Assembly: GCA_001644455.1 (NCBI GenBank)
Contig: LSTF01000031.1
Coordinates: 1-40,371, forward strand
Direction: 5' to 3'
From: Betaproteobacteria bacterium SCGC AG-212-J23
Lineage (GTDB): Bacteria > Pseudomonadota > Gammaproteobacteria > Burkholderiales > SG8-39
DNA: 40,371 nucleotides
The number at the start of each line of letters is the position of its first letter. The stretch's first letter is position 1. Of this stretch, positions 7,876-17,034 are shown one piece after another. The position numbers were made by a program, and so were the translations under genes. Below the pieces are notes generated by a model, which was not told the origin of the DNA, searched no databases, and saw only the letters and a program-made list of their open reading frames with translations.

Positions 7876-9402
7876 GACGGACACTTTCTTGTCGGACAGG
7901 CCGCTGACTTCGAGCTTCATCCCGACTTTCTTCCACTGACCGGCCTCCGCTTCGAGCGCGTCGGCCGAAAGCGCGTTGTCGTCGAGCCAGGATTGCGGCA
8001 GGTCGATGGCGAAGCCGGCCTTGTCGGCGGCCACGCGCAGGAAGGGAAGCCGCGCGTCGGTGCGGCTGCGCAGGATGAGCGAAGCGACGCGCAGCGCGAA
8101 GACGAGCTTCCAGTCGTCGCCCTCGAAGCCCGCGTCCTGGATCTTGGAGAGCTTGCCGCGATGCGCGAGCACCAGTTGCGCCAGGCGGGCCTGCTCCATC
8201 CTCGAGAAGCCCGGCATGTCGGCGTTGGACAGCACGTACGCGGAATGCTTGTGGTACTGCGCGTGCGCGATCGACAGGCCGGTCTCGGCGAGACGCGCCG
8301 CCCATTCGAGCAGCTGCCGGTCGGCGTCTTCCTCGCGGTCGGAGCCGGGCGCGAGCGCGTCGTAGATCTTCAGCGCCAGCGCCCGTACCCGGTCGGCCTG
8401 CTGCGCCTCGACATGATAGCGGCGCATGAACTGCGCCACCGTCGCTTCGCGCATGTCGCGATGCTGGAAGCGGCCGAGCAGGTCGTAGAGCACGCCGTGG
8501 CGTAGCGCGCCGTCCGAGACCTTCATCACCTCGATGCCGAACTCGTCGAGCGCGGCCGTGAGGATTGCCACGCCGCCGGGCAACACCGGCGCCCGGTTCG
8601 GTCGCAGGCCGGCGATCCGGTCGGGGTCCGCCTTTTCGCTCTTCAGCAACAGCGTCCTCAACTTGTCCAGGCCGTCGCGGGTGATGCCTTCGGCGGCGAA
8701 TTCGTTCTCGCGCAGGATGTTCTCGATCGAGCGCGCGGTGCCGGAGGAGCCGACCGCCTCGTCCCAGCCCGCGGCGCGGTAGCCGTGGACGATGCCGGCG
8801 AGCTCCTGCCGCGCGGCAAGCTCGGCGGCCTTCATCCGCCCCTTGTCGATCCTGCCCTCGGGAAAGTATTTCAGGCTGAAGCTGACGCAGCCCATGTACA
8901 GCGACTCGGTGAGCTGCGGCTCGAGGCCGGTGCCGATGATGAACTCGGTCGAGCCGCCGCCGACGTCGACCACCAGGCGGCGCGCGTTCTTTTCGCCCTG
9001 CGCGGGCGGCATCGAATGCGCCACGCCGATGTAGATGAGCCGCGCTTCCTCGCGGCCGGAGATCACCTCGATCGGAAAGCCGAGCACCGCGCGCGCCTCG
9101 CGCAGGAACTGCGGCGAGTTCTTTGCCACGCGCAGCGCGTTGGTGCCGACCGCGCGCACCGCCGGGCGGGCGAAGCCGCGCAACCGCTCGGCGAAACGCG
9201 CCAGCGTGTCGAGGGCGAGCGATTGCGTGACGCGGTCGATGCGCTTCTCGGCGGTGAGGCCGGCGCCGAGGCGCACCACTTCGCGCAGGGAGTCGAGGGG
9301 ATAGATCTGGCCGTCGACGACCCGGCCGATCTGCAGGTGGAAGCTGTTCGACCCGAGGTCGACGGCGGCGAGCGTATCGTGGCGTGCCACTGACGCCACC
9401 AT
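7858..9402 (-). CDS. ppx: Exopolyphosphatase
   Basis: Ppx/GppA enzyme of 514 residues that releases phosphate from the ends of polyphosphate chains, or acts on pppGpp. The ASKHA nucleotide-fold motifs are visible: AAVDLGSNSFHLQIG near the start (phosphate 1 loop), SGREEARLIYIGV, then LVVDVGGGSTEFIIG (phosphate 2 loop) and SSGTARSIE. An HD-like C-terminal domain follows (about residues 315-514), with AHAQYHKHSAYVLSNADMPG as a conserved patch. The start is ATG at 9402, giving a 15-residue lead before AAVDLG; no good ribosome-binding site is seen. It is divergent from ppk across an 87-bp region that contains a PhoB box. Confidence 0.95.
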   Translation of the reverse strand: MVASVARHDTLAAVDLGSNSFHLQIGRVVDGQIYPLDSLREVVRLGAGLTAEKRIDRVTQSLALDTLARFAERLRGFARPAVRAVGTNALRVAKNSPQFLREARAVLGFPIEVISGREEARLIYIGVAHSMPPAQGEKNARRLVVDVGGGSTEFIIGTGLEPQLTESLYMGCVSFSLKYFPEGRIDKGRMKAAELAARQELAGIVHGYRAAGWDEAVGSSGTARSIENILRENEFAAEGITRDGLDKLRTLLLKSEKADPDRIAGLRPNRAPVLPGGVAILTAALDEFGIEVMKVSDGALRHGVLYDLLGRFQHRDMREATVAQFMRRYHVEAQQADRVRALALKIYDALAPGSDREEDADRQLLEWAARLAETGLSIAHAQYHKHSAYVLSNADMPGFSRMEQARLAQLVLAHRGKLSKIQDAGFEGDDWKLVFALRVASLILRSRTDARLPFLRVAADKAGFAIDLPQSWLDDNALSADALEAEAGQWKKVGMKLEVSGLSDKKVSVLKQVR

Positions 9403-9423
9403 AGCAGAATCAGGGAATTACGT

Positions 9424-9441
9424 TCGTCACAAAACCGTCAC
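9424..9441 (+). promoter_or_regulatory. PhoB box between ppx and ppk
   Basis: TCGTCACAAAACCGTCAC matches the 18-bp Pho-box consensus CTGTCATAWAWCTGTCAY at 14 positions. The two GTCAC half-sites are spaced 11 bp apart, the period expected for tandem PhoB binding, with the A-rich spacer in place. It lies 48 bp before the ppk ATG; a CAAAAT sequence at 9464-9469 could serve as -10, although this is farther from the box than usual. ppk belongs to the Pho regulon in several bacteria, so phosphate-starvation control is a natural reading. Confidence 0.7.
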
Positions 9442-9489
9442 ACTGGGACGACGCCGCGCCGGGCAAAATCCTTTCGGGGGAAACCGGCA

Positions 9490-11661
9490 ATGGAGTCTGA
9501 AACAGGGGCGCCCGCTACAATGGAGCCAGCGGCTTTGTTTTCTGGCCGCGAGCCGCTCGTGAACCGCAGAATCCCCACTCCCGCGCAGTTCCTCAACCGC
9601 GAGCTCGGCCTGCTCGCCTTCAACCGGCGCGTGCTCGCCCAGGCGGCCGACGAAGCGGTGCCGCTGCTCGAGCGCCTGCGCTTCATCTGCATCGTTTCGT
9701 CGAACCTGGACGAATTTTTCGAGATCCGTGTCGCCGGGCTGAAGGAGGCGATCAAGCTGGGGCTGTCCGAGGCCGGTCCCGACGGCCGCTCGGCCGCGGA
9801 CGTGTTCGCAGAAGTCGGCCGCGAGGCGCATGCGCTGGTCGCCGAGCAATACCAGCTCCTCAACCAGACGGTGCTGCCGGCGCTCGAGCGCGAGGGCATC
9901 GTCTTCCCGCGCCGCGAGCAATGGGACGCGGGCCAGAAGCAGTGGATCCGCGACTATTTCTTCCGCGAGCTGCTGCCGGTGCTGACGCCGATCGGCCTCG
10001 ATCCGGCGCATCCCTTCCCGCGCGTGTTCAACAAGAGCCTCAACTTCGCCGTCGAGCTCGAGGGCCGCGACGCCTTCGGCCGCAGCTCCGGCGCGGCCAT
10101 CGTGCAGGCGCCGCGCGCCCTGCCGCGCGTCATCCGGCTGCCGCAGGCGCGCGCCAACGGCGCGCAGCACGCCTTCGTCTTCCTCTCGTCGATCCTGCAC
10201 GCGCATGTCGATGAGCTGTTCGCGGGCATGAAGGTGCTGGGTTGCTACCAGTTCCGCGTGACGCGCAACTCGGACCTGTTCGTCGACGAGGAAGAGATCA
10301 AGAACCTGCATACCGCGCTGCAGGGCGAGCTGCTGCACCGGCACTTCGGTGATGCGGTGCGGCTCGAAGTGGCCGACAACTGCTCGCCGCGCATGGTCGA
10401 GTTCCTGCTGCAGCAGTTCAGCCTCCGCGATGAGGACCTGTACCGCGTCGAGGGCCCGGTCAACCTCTACCGGCTGCGCCAGGTACCCGACCAGGTGAGC
10501 CGGCCCGATCTCAAGTACTCGACGTTCCAGCCGGGCCTGCCGCCGGTGCTCGACACCGACGACCTGTTCGAGGTGCTGAAGAAGCAGGACGTGCTGCTGC
10601 ATCATCCCTACCAGTCGTTCCTGCCGGTGATCGACTTCATCCGCACCGTCGCCGACGACCCGAACGTCATCGCCATCAAGCAGAGCGTGTATCGCACCGG
10701 CACCGACTCGGAGCTGATGCAGATCCTGGTGGAGGCGGCGCGCAAGGGCAAGGAAGTCACCGTCGTCGTCGAGCTGATGGCGAGGTTCGACGAGGAAGCG
10801 AATCTGAACTGGGCGGCGAAGCTGGAAGAGGTCGGCGCGCACGTGGTCTACGGCGTGGTCGGCCACAAGACGCACGCCAAGATGGCGCTGATCGTGCGCC
10901 GCGAGGAAGGCCCCGAGGGCACGGTGCTGCGCCGCTACGTGCACCTCGCCACGGGCAACTACCACCCGGCGACGGCCCGCCTCTATACCGATTTCGGCCT
11001 GATGACTTCGAACGAGGAGATTTGCGCCGACGTGGCCGAGGTGTTCAAGCAGCTCACCGGCCTCGGCCGCGCCGGCAAGATGAAACACGTCTGGCAGTCA
11101 CCGTTCACGCTGCACAAGCGCGTGATCGGCGCGATCCGCAGCGAGGCCGCGCACGCCGCGGAGGGCAAGCCCGCGCGCATCATCGCCAAGATGAACGCGC
11201 TGCTCGAGCCGCAGATCATCGAGGAGCTCTACGCCGCATCCACCGCGGGCGTGAAGATCGACCTGATGGTGCGCGGCGTCTGCGGCCTGAAGCCCGGCAT
11301 CCCGGGCCTCTCGGACAACATCCAGGTGCGCTCGGTCGTCGGCCGCTTCCTCGAGCACTCGCGCGTGTTCTACTTCGCCAATGGCGGCGCCGACGACGTC
11401 TATCTCGCCAGCGCCGACTGGATGGACCGCAATTTCTTCCGCCGCATCGAGCTCTGCTTCCCGGTCCTCGACCCGGCGCTCAAGCGGCGCGTCATCCGCG
11501 AAGGCCTGCAGCCCTACCTCGACGATAACGTCCAGGCCTGGGTGATGAATCCCGAGGGCGGCTACGAGCGGCTGCGCCCGCGCAAGGGCGGACGGCGCCG
11601 CTCGGCGCAGGAAGAGCTGCTGTTTACGCTCGGCGTGCCGTCCAGCTCTACTGCTGCTTGA
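9490..11661 (+). CDS. ppk: Polyphosphate kinase 1
   Basis: 723-residue PPK1, which reversibly transfers the gamma phosphate of ATP to polyphosphate. The N-terminal helical domain starts with FLNRELGLLAFNRRVL and has SSNLDEFFEIRVAGLKEA; the head domain follows. The two phospholipase-D-like catalytic domains contain VYRTGTDSELMQILVEAA, VELMARFDEEANLNWA, GHKTHAKMALIV and YVHLATGNYHPATARLYTD; H462 and H485 are the likely catalytic histidines. The C-terminal part has IMVRG-type and DWMDRNFFRRIE segments. ATG at 9490 has a GGGGGA stretch upstream; an internal ATG at 9520 is a possible alternative and the first 30 residues are not conserved. It converges with yceI, overlapping it by 14 bp. Confidence 0.97.
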   Translation: MESETGAPATMEPAALFSGREPLVNRRIPTPAQFLNRELGLLAFNRRVLAQAADEAVPLLERLRFICIVSSNLDEFFEIRVAGLKEAIKLGLSEAGPDGRSAADVFAEVGREAHALVAEQYQLLNQTVLPALEREGIVFPRREQWDAGQKQWIRDYFFRELLPVLTPIGLDPAHPFPRVFNKSLNFAVELEGRDAFGRSSGAAIVQAPRALPRVIRLPQARANGAQHAFVFLSSILHAHVDELFAGMKVLGCYQFRVTRNSDLFVDEEEIKNLHTALQGELLHRHFGDAVRLEVADNCSPRMVEFLLQQFSLRDEDLYRVEGPVNLYRLRQVPDQVSRPDLKYSTFQPGLPPVLDTDDLFEVLKKQDVLLHHPYQSFLPVIDFIRTVADDPNVIAIKQSVYRTGTDSELMQILVEAARKGKEVTVVVELMARFDEEANLNWAAKLEEVGAHVVYGVVGHKTHAKMALIVRREEGPEGTVLRRYVHLATGNYHPATARLYTDFGLMTSNEEICADVAEVFKQLTGLGRAGKMKHVWQSPFTLHKRVIGAIRSEAAHAAEGKPARIIAKMNALLEPQIIEELYAASTAGVKIDLMVRGVCGLKPGIPGLSDNIQVRSVVGRFLEHSRVFYFANGGADDVYLASADWMDRNFFRRIELCFPVLDPALKRRVIREGLQPYLDDNVQAWVMNPEGGYERLRPRKGGRRRSAQEELLFTLGVPSSSTAA

Positions 11662-12244
11662 ACCCGTAGAAGCTCATCCAGAGCTTCACCTCGTCGCCGA
11701 CGGCGTTGGGTAGCCCGAACTTCATGCCGAACTCGGAGCGCTTGAACGAGCCGGTGGCGTTGCCGCCGCACTGATAGCGCTTGCCCTGGGTGCGCATGTC
11801 GGGGCCGCACTTCCAGCGCTCGAGAGTGAGCGTCACGGGCTTGGTGACGCCGAGCATCGTCAGGTTGCCCTCGACCGACGCCGGCTCCTCGCCCTTGAAC
11901 ACCACTTTGGTCGACTTGAAGGTCATGGTCGGAAATTCCTGCACGTTGAAGAAGTCGGCGTTCTTCAGGTGCTCGTCGCGCGTACGCGGGCGGCCGGCGC
12001 GATCGGTATCACCGGTGTTGACCGTGGCGGTGGGAATCTCGATCTCGACGCTGCCGCTCTTCGCCGCGCGGTCGATGCTGAACTTGCCGGTGGCGCGGTC
12101 GAAGCGGCCGCGCATGGTGGCGGTCTGCAGATGGTCGACTTCGAAGTACGGCACGGTGTGGAACGGATCGATGACGTAGTTCTCGGCTTCCGCCAGCGCG
12201 GCGAACGGCGTCGCCATCGCGGCGGCGATGATCAGCTTCTTCAT
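11648..12244 (-). CDS. YceI-family periplasmic protein
   Basis: 198-residue secreted protein with signal peptide (residues 1-19, MKKLIIAAAMATPFAALAE). The mature part begins YVIDPFHTVPYFEVDH, the usual YceI opening, followed by the lipocalin-like strand pattern with GRFDRATGKFSIDR, TGDTDRAGRPRTRDEHLKNADFF and PTMTFKSTKV, then LTMLGVTKPVTLTL. YceI proteins bind isoprenoid-type lipids such as polyprenyl chains in a beta barrel; the role in betaproteobacteria is unclear, with stress links in some. The ATG at 12244 has a strong purine-rich site (GGGGGAAG) 4 nt upstream. Two cysteines near the C-terminus (CGPD, YQCGG) could form a disulfide. Confidence 0.93.
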   Translation of the reverse strand: MKKLIIAAAMATPFAALAEAENYVIDPFHTVPYFEVDHLQTATMRGRFDRATGKFSIDRAAKSGSVEIEIPTATVNTGDTDRAGRPRTRDEHLKNADFFNVQEFPTMTFKSTKVVFKGEEPASVEGNLTMLGVTKPVTLTLERWKCGPDMRTQGKRYQCGGNATGSFKRSEFGMKFGLPNAVGDEVKLWMSFYGFKQQ

Positions 12245-12264
12245 TTTCTTCCCCCCTCTAGAGT

Positions 12265-13068
12265 TCAAGGCCAGGCGAGCCAGCAGGCGAGCCCTGCGAC
12301 CGCGAAGCCGTACAGCGAGAATATTACTGCCTGCAGCCAGACCGGCGCTCGCTCGGGTCCGGGCAGGCGCACCGCCAGCGGCACGAGACCCAGCACCAGG
12401 ACGACATGCCAGGGCATCTGCGCCAGGGTCATCGCCCCGGCGGTGACGAGCGCGGTGGCGAGGAAGGCCGGCAGCACGAAGGTGGCGCCGGCATGACTCT
12501 TCGTCCCCGAGATCATCTGCGGCAGGAGGAAGGCGCCCGCCCCTGCGCCGAGCGCGAGCCCGTAGGAACCGTAGGCGACGGAAGCCGAAAAGATGGCGGC
12601 GACGCCCGCCCCGATACCCAGCGCAAGCGCGGCCGCGCCGGCGCGCACGCCGTCGCTCGCGAGCGCGAGCTGCCCGAAGCCGACCACGAACACCGCGACG
12701 GCGATCATGGTTCCGAGCAGGAGTGCGGCCTCGCTCGCCGGTCGCTGCCCGAGCACCGGGCCGAAGGCCCATAGCGCCGCACCGCCGGCGGCGAGCGCGA
12801 GCAGCGCCGCGCCGAACTTCGTCGGCTTGAAGGCGAAGTCGACCAGGATGCCGACCGCCGGTGCGATCGCGGCGACCAGGATCATCTTGCGCGTCGCGGT
12901 CAGCGGCGTGAACTGAAGGCCGGCGACGAAGTACACGGTGGTGAAGAACGCCGCGGTCGCGGCCAGGCCGCCGAGCTTGAGCGGCCGCAGCGCCACCGCG
13001 ACGATGAGCGCGGCGAGGAACGGCGCCGCGCCGGCCTGCACCGCGGGATTCGCGAGCAGCTCGTCCAT
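12265..13068 (-). CDS. Multi-pass inner-membrane protein of unknown function
   Basis: 267 residues, very rich in Ala, Gly, Leu and Val, with about eight predicted hydrophobic segments spread from residue 10 to the C-terminus and short loops between them. The start MDELLANPAVQAG (ATG 13068) lies 10 bp after the relA stop, so it is probably co-transcribed with relA. I see no recognisable motif; it is not an ABC or MFS protein by sequence pattern. One loop, MISGTKSHAGATFV, is the most polar region and might be functionally important. The frame remains open further upstream inside relA, but that part has no membrane character. Function unknown. Confidence 0.75.
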   Translation of the reverse strand: MDELLANPAVQAGAAPFLAALIVAVALRPLKLGGLAATAAFFTTVYFVAGLQFTPLTATRKMILVAAIAPAVGILVDFAFKPTKFGAALLALAAGGAALWAFGPVLGQRPASEAALLLGTMIAVAVFVVGFGQLALASDGVRAGAAALALGIGAGVAAIFSASVAYGSYGLALGAGAGAFLLPQMISGTKSHAGATFVLPAFLATALVTAGAMTLAQMPWHVVLVLGLVPLAVRLPGPERAPVWLQAVIFSLYGFAVAGLACWLAWP

Positions 13069-13078
13069 CAGCCGCGCC

Positions 13079-15217
13079 TCATCCGCGCCCCACGCGAATG
13101 ACGCCCTTGAGCTCTCGCACCAGCGCGAATGCGCGCTTGAGCTGCGCCAGGTTGGCGACATCGAACGTGAAACGCATGAAAGCCAGCTCGTCGCGGCTCT
13201 GCGTGCGCACCGCGGTGACGTTGATCTTCTCGCGCGACAAGGCATCGCCAATGTCGCGCAGCAGGCCGCGCCGGTCGGCGGCGGTCACCGCCATCTCGAC
13301 CGTGTAGCTGCCCTCGCCCTTGCCCCACTCCGCGTCGATCAAGCGCTCGGGCTGCCGCTCGGCGAGCCGCTTCAGGCTGGCGCAATCCTCGCGGTGCACC
13401 GAGACACCCTTGCCGCGGGTGACGAAACCGCGGATCGGATCGGGCGGTACCGGCTTGCAGCAGCGCGCGAGCTGGGTCATGAGGCTTTGCAGACCGCCGA
13501 CGGTGAGAACGCCCTTCTTCGGCGCGGGTTTCGTCTTTTTTTCGATCTTTTCCTGGCGCGCTTCTTCCTTGCCCCGGACCGCCGTCTGCAGCTGGCGCAG
13601 ATTGATCTCGTCCTTGGCCACGGCGGCGAACAGCTCGTCGGGCTTGCCAAAGCCGAGCTTGCCCGCAAGCGCGTCCAGGTTGGTCGTCGCCTTCGCCCGT
13701 CGCAGCTCTTTTTCCACGATCGCCCGGCCGGCAGCCACCGTCTTGAGCGCATCCTGCGCGTTGAACCATTGGCGGATCTTCGCCCGCGAGCGCGGGCTCT
13801 TCGCGAAGCCGCGCTCGAGATTCAGCCAGTCGCGCGACGGCCCGCCGGTCTTGGCGGAGATGATCTCGACCCGCTGGCCGCTCGCGAGCGGCGTGTCGAG
13901 CGTGACGATCTGGCCGTCGACGCGCGCGCCGCGGCAACGGTGGCCGAGGTCGGTATGAAGCGCGTAGGCGAAGTCGATCGGCGTCGAGCCCACCGGCAGG
14001 TCGACGACCTTGCCCTGCGGCGTCAGCACGTACACCGTGTCGTCGAGGCGCGCCTGGCGGGTGGTGGACTGCCAGTCGGCGACCTCGTCGCGCCATGCGA
14101 GCAGCTCGCGCAGATACGCGATCTTCTCCTCGAAGGCTTTCGTGGACTTGATCTTCTCCTTGTACTGCCAGTGCGCGGCGACGCCGTACTCGGCCTGCCG
14201 GTGCATCGCCTCGGTGCGAATCTGCACCTCCAGCGTCTTGCCGCCGGGACCGATCACCGCGGTGTGCAGCGACTGATAGAGGTTGTCCTTCGGCCGCGAG
14301 ATGTAGTCGTCGAACTCCCTCGGGATCGGGTGCCAGAGGTTGTGCACCACGCCGAGCGCGGCATAGCAGTCCTTCACCTCGGGGACGATGACGCGCAGCG
14401 CGCGCACGTCGTAGACCTCGGAGAAGTCGACCGCCTTCTTGCGCATCTTGTTCCAGATCGAATAGATGTGCTTCGGCCGTCCGGTGACTTCTCCCACGAC
14501 CGCCAGTTTCTTCAGCTCGGATGAAAGGATCTGGATCGCCTCGGCGATGTACCGCTCGCGCTCCATGCGCTTCTCGTCGAGCATCGAGGCGATGCGCTTG
14601 TAGAGCTCGGGCTCGAGGAGGCGGAAGGAAAGGTCCTCGAGTTCCCACTTGAGCTGCCAGACGCCGAGGCGGTTGGCGAGCGGCGCGTAGATATCCAGCG
14701 TCTCCCTTGCGTAGCCTTCCCGGTCGGGGGAAGCGGTTTTCGTGAAAAACCTGAGGGACTGGGTCCGGCTCGCCAGGCGGATCAGTACCACGCGCACGTC
14801 CTCGACCATGCCGAGGACCATCTTGCGCAGCACTTCGTTCTGCGCCTCGGGGCTGGCGCGCGTCGCGACGCGCAGCTGGTAGAGCTTCTCCACCCCCTGG
14901 GCGAGCTCGGCGACCGGCTTGCCGAAGCGCTCGGCCAGCGGCGCGACGTCCTCCAGGTGCTTGGGCGCGGCGAAGAGGATCCCGGCGGCACGGCCGGTGG
15001 CATCGACGCCGATCGCCGCCAGGTTGGCGCCCAGGCCCAGGGCGTGGTCCCAGGTCGACTCGCCGGTGGAGAGCTTCTCCGCCCGGTAGAGCGGCTCGGC
15101 GTACTCCAGCGCCCGCTGCACGAGCGCGCGCTCCTCGCCGACCAGCCCGCCGGCGACAGGGTCGAGGGCCGCGGCGCTGTCCAGCGGCTGGACGACGCGG
15201 AGATTTGCCGAGCGCAT
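13079..15217 (-). CDS. relA: (p)ppGpp synthetase, RelA type
   Basis: 712-residue long RSH protein. The N-terminal hydrolase-like domain is degenerate: the HD catalytic pair and the HDxxEDT-type sequence are replaced by ILFAAPKHLEDV. The synthetase domain (about 215-350) keeps the ATP/GTP-site segments, including KHIYSIWNKMRKK and YDVRALRVIV, and EFDDYISRPKDNLYQSLHT. The EFDD motif (ExDD) is typical of RelA, as opposed to RxKD in bifunctional SpoT. The TGS domain has LTPQGKVVDLPVGSTPIDFAY; a conserved-Cys region (LARCCKPVP, HREDC) and a C-terminal ACT domain follow. It should make (p)ppGpp on stalled ribosomes. It lies 15 bp from divergent mtfA. Confidence 0.93.
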   Translation of the reverse strand: MRSANLRVVQPLDSAAALDPVAGGLVGEERALVQRALEYAEPLYRAEKLSTGESTWDHALGLGANLAAIGVDATGRAAGILFAAPKHLEDVAPLAERFGKPVAELAQGVEKLYQLRVATRASPEAQNEVLRKMVLGMVEDVRVVLIRLASRTQSLRFFTKTASPDREGYARETLDIYAPLANRLGVWQLKWELEDLSFRLLEPELYKRIASMLDEKRMERERYIAEAIQILSSELKKLAVVGEVTGRPKHIYSIWNKMRKKAVDFSEVYDVRALRVIVPEVKDCYAALGVVHNLWHPIPREFDDYISRPKDNLYQSLHTAVIGPGGKTLEVQIRTEAMHRQAEYGVAAHWQYKEKIKSTKAFEEKIAYLRELLAWRDEVADWQSTTRQARLDDTVYVLTPQGKVVDLPVGSTPIDFAYALHTDLGHRCRGARVDGQIVTLDTPLASGQRVEIISAKTGGPSRDWLNLERGFAKSPRSRAKIRQWFNAQDALKTVAAGRAIVEKELRRAKATTNLDALAGKLGFGKPDELFAAVAKDEINLRQLQTAVRGKEEARQEKIEKKTKPAPKKGVLTVGGLQSLMTQLARCCKPVPPDPIRGFVTRGKGVSVHREDCASLKRLAERQPERLIDAEWGKGEGSYTVEMAVTAADRRGLLRDIGDALSREKINVTAVRTQSRDELAFMRFTFDVANLAQLKRAFALVRELKGVIRVGRG

Positions 15218-15232
15218 GCGCTATTTTACGGA

Positions 15233-15961
15233 ATGGGCTGGCTCACCGACTGGCGACGCAGGCGCGTGCTTCGCAACCACCGCATGGACGACGCGCTCTG
15301 GCCGCGCCTGCCCTTCCTGCCCCGCAGCCCCCCCGCGGAGCGGAAGCTGAAGGATCTCGCCCTGGTCTTCCTCGCGGAAAAGCAGTTCACGGCGGTGCAG
15401 GGCCTCGCGCTCACCGACGCGATGCGCGTCTCGATCGCCGCGCAGGCCTGCCTGCCGATCCTCGAGCTCGGCCTCGACTGGTATTCGGGCTGGACCGGCA
15501 TCGTCGTCTATCCCGGCGACTTCCGGGTGCAGCGCACCGAGCTCGACGAAGACGGCGTGGTGCACGAATGGGAGGACGAGCTGGCGGGCGAGGCGATGCC
15601 CGGCGGCCCGGTGGTGCTCTCCTGGGACGCCACCGCGCACGACCCCCACATGAACGTCGTCCTCCACGAGTTCGCGCACAAGCTCGACATGCTCGACGGC
15701 ATCGCGGACGGCAAGCCGCCGCTGCATGCCGGCATGGACGCGCGCGCCTGGCGCAAGGCGCTCGACGAGGCCTACGAAGGCTTGTGCGACGCGGTCGAGC
15801 GTGGCCGGGATACCTGGCTCGATCCCTACGCCAGCGAGCATCCCTCGGAGTTCTTTGCCGTGGTCAGCGAGGCGTTCTTCGAGGATCCCCGCGAAATGCG
15901 GCGCCGCTACCCCGACGTGTACGATCAACTGAAGCTCTTCTACCGCCAGGATCCCGCATGA
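15233..15961 (+). CDS. mtfA: MtfA-like zinc metallopeptidase
   Basis: 242-residue member of the MtfA (Mlc titration factor A, peptidase M90) family. The gluzincin motif HEFAHKLDMLDG is present with ligands H145, E146 and H149, and a downstream SEFFAVVSEAFFEDP segment supplies the probable third ligand. The family opening LPFLPRSPPAERKLKDLALVFL is also seen. In E. coli MtfA binds the glucose repressor Mlc and has aminopeptidase activity; whether Mlc exists here is unknown. ATG at 15233 starts at the first conserved residues; no clear ribosome-binding site lies in the 15 bp to relA. The stop overlaps the next start (ATGA). Confidence 0.9.
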   Translation: MGWLTDWRRRRVLRNHRMDDALWPRLPFLPRSPPAERKLKDLALVFLAEKQFTAVQGLALTDAMRVSIAAQACLPILELGLDWYSGWTGIVVYPGDFRVQRTELDEDGVVHEWEDELAGEAMPGGPVVLSWDATAHDPHMNVVLHEFAHKLDMLDGIADGKPPLHAGMDARAWRKALDEAYEGLCDAVERGRDTWLDPYASEHPSEFFAVVSEAFFEDPREMRRRYPDVYDQLKLFYRQDPA

Positions 15962-17034
15962 AGAAGATCGACGTGCGCAAGCTCTCCAAGTACGTGCCGC
16001 TCACGCCGCAGCAGTTCCGGGAGCGCTTTTTCGATCGCTTCCAGGATCCGGCTTTCGACGCGGTGAAGGCCGAGCTGGACAAGGTCTGCGACATCGCCTG
16101 GGACGGCTACATCGAGTACCGCAAGTCGCCGCGAACGCGCCCGGCGGGGAAGGATTTTTCCATCCAGGCCTTCAAGCTGCCGGTGGAATGGCTGGCGGCG
16201 CATGAGGCGATCCGCGCGGCCGAGAAGAAGCAGCGCAATCCCCGCTCCCGCTCGCGCGTGCTGGTGGTGAGCGGCGCGACGCGCAGCGAGCACACCTGCC
16301 CGGGCGAGGTCTCGAAGACGCGGCGGCTCGCGAACCACGCGATCGCGGCGCTGCGCCGGCTGCGCATCGACACCGACCCCCTCGACCTGTCGGCGCTTGC
16401 CGACGAGCCGTGGAAGGTGATCCATCCCTGCAAGACCTGCGTTTCGACCGCGATGCCGCTTTGCCACTGGCCGTGCAGCTGCTATCCGAACCACGCCATG
16501 GGCCAGACCAACGACTGGATGAACGAGATCTACCCGCGATGGGCGGCGGCGCATGGCGTGTTCGTGATCACGCCGGTGAACTGGTACCAGGTGAGCTCGA
16601 GCCTGAAGCTGATGATGGACCGTCTGGTCTGCGCCGACGGCGGCAACCCGGACCCGACCACCACGCACGGCAAGGAGCCGAGGCGGGCGAAGGAGATCGA
16701 GCTGAAGGGCTGGGACTATCCCCGGCATCTCGCCGGCCGCGCCTTCGCGGTACTCGCCCACGGCGACGCCGAGGGACCGGAAAACGTGCGGCAGATCCTG
16801 ACCAGCTGGCTGGCGAGCATGGGGTTACACCAGGCCGGCACGCAGGCCGCCATCGGGACCTATATCGGCTACTACGAGCCCTACGCCACCAGCCACCAGG
16901 CGTTGGACGCCGATCGCGACCTGTTCACCGAGGTGGGCAACGCCGCGCAGGCCCTCGCGAAGATGATCGGCCAGATCCGCTCGGGGAAATTCCGAGCGCC
17001 GGACGCCGGCCTGCACAACCCGCGCCAGAAATAG
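15958..17034 (+). CDS. Flavodoxin-fold NADPH-dependent FMN reductase-like protein with Cys cluster
   Basis: 358 residues. A roughly 100-residue N-terminal extension precedes a flavodoxin-like fold starting at VLVVSGATRSEHTCPGE (about 101-116), the FMN phosphate-binding loop position. Residues 157-178 hold five cysteines in the spacing C-x2-C-x7-C-x3-C-x-C (C158, C161, C169, C173, C175), just after the second strand. PVNWYQVSSSLKLMMDRL matches the family's dimer/flavin segment. The Cys patch recalls iron-sulfur flavoproteins, though the spacing is not the classic one. It is coupled to mtfA by a 4-bp overlap. Likely a cytosolic redox enzyme; substrate unknown. Confidence 0.75.
   Translation: MKKIDVRKLSKYVPLTPQQFRERFFDRFQDPAFDAVKAELDKVCDIAWDGYIEYRKSPRTRPAGKDFSIQAFKLPVEWLAAHEAIRAAEKKQRNPRSRSRVLVVSGATRSEHTCPGEVSKTRRLANHAIAALRRLRIDTDPLDLSALADEPWKVIHPCKTCVSTAMPLCHWPCSCYPNHAMGQTNDWMNEIYPRWAAAHGVFVITPVNWYQVSSSLKLMMDRLVCADGGNPDPTTTHGKEPRRAKEIELKGWDYPRHLAGRAFAVLAHGDAEGPENVRQILTSWLASMGLHQAGTQAAIGTYIGYYEPYATSHQALDADRDLFTEVGNAAQALAKMIGQIRSGKFRAPDAGLHNPRQK

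Noticed and set aside
13079-15217. Bifunctional SpoT
   Set aside because: Hydrolase HD residues are lost and the synthetase has the ExDD motif (EFDD) typical of RelA.
15218-15232. Promoter for mtfA in the 15-bp gap
   Set aside because: A TATTTT sequence exists but no -35 at proper spacing was found; not strong enough to list.
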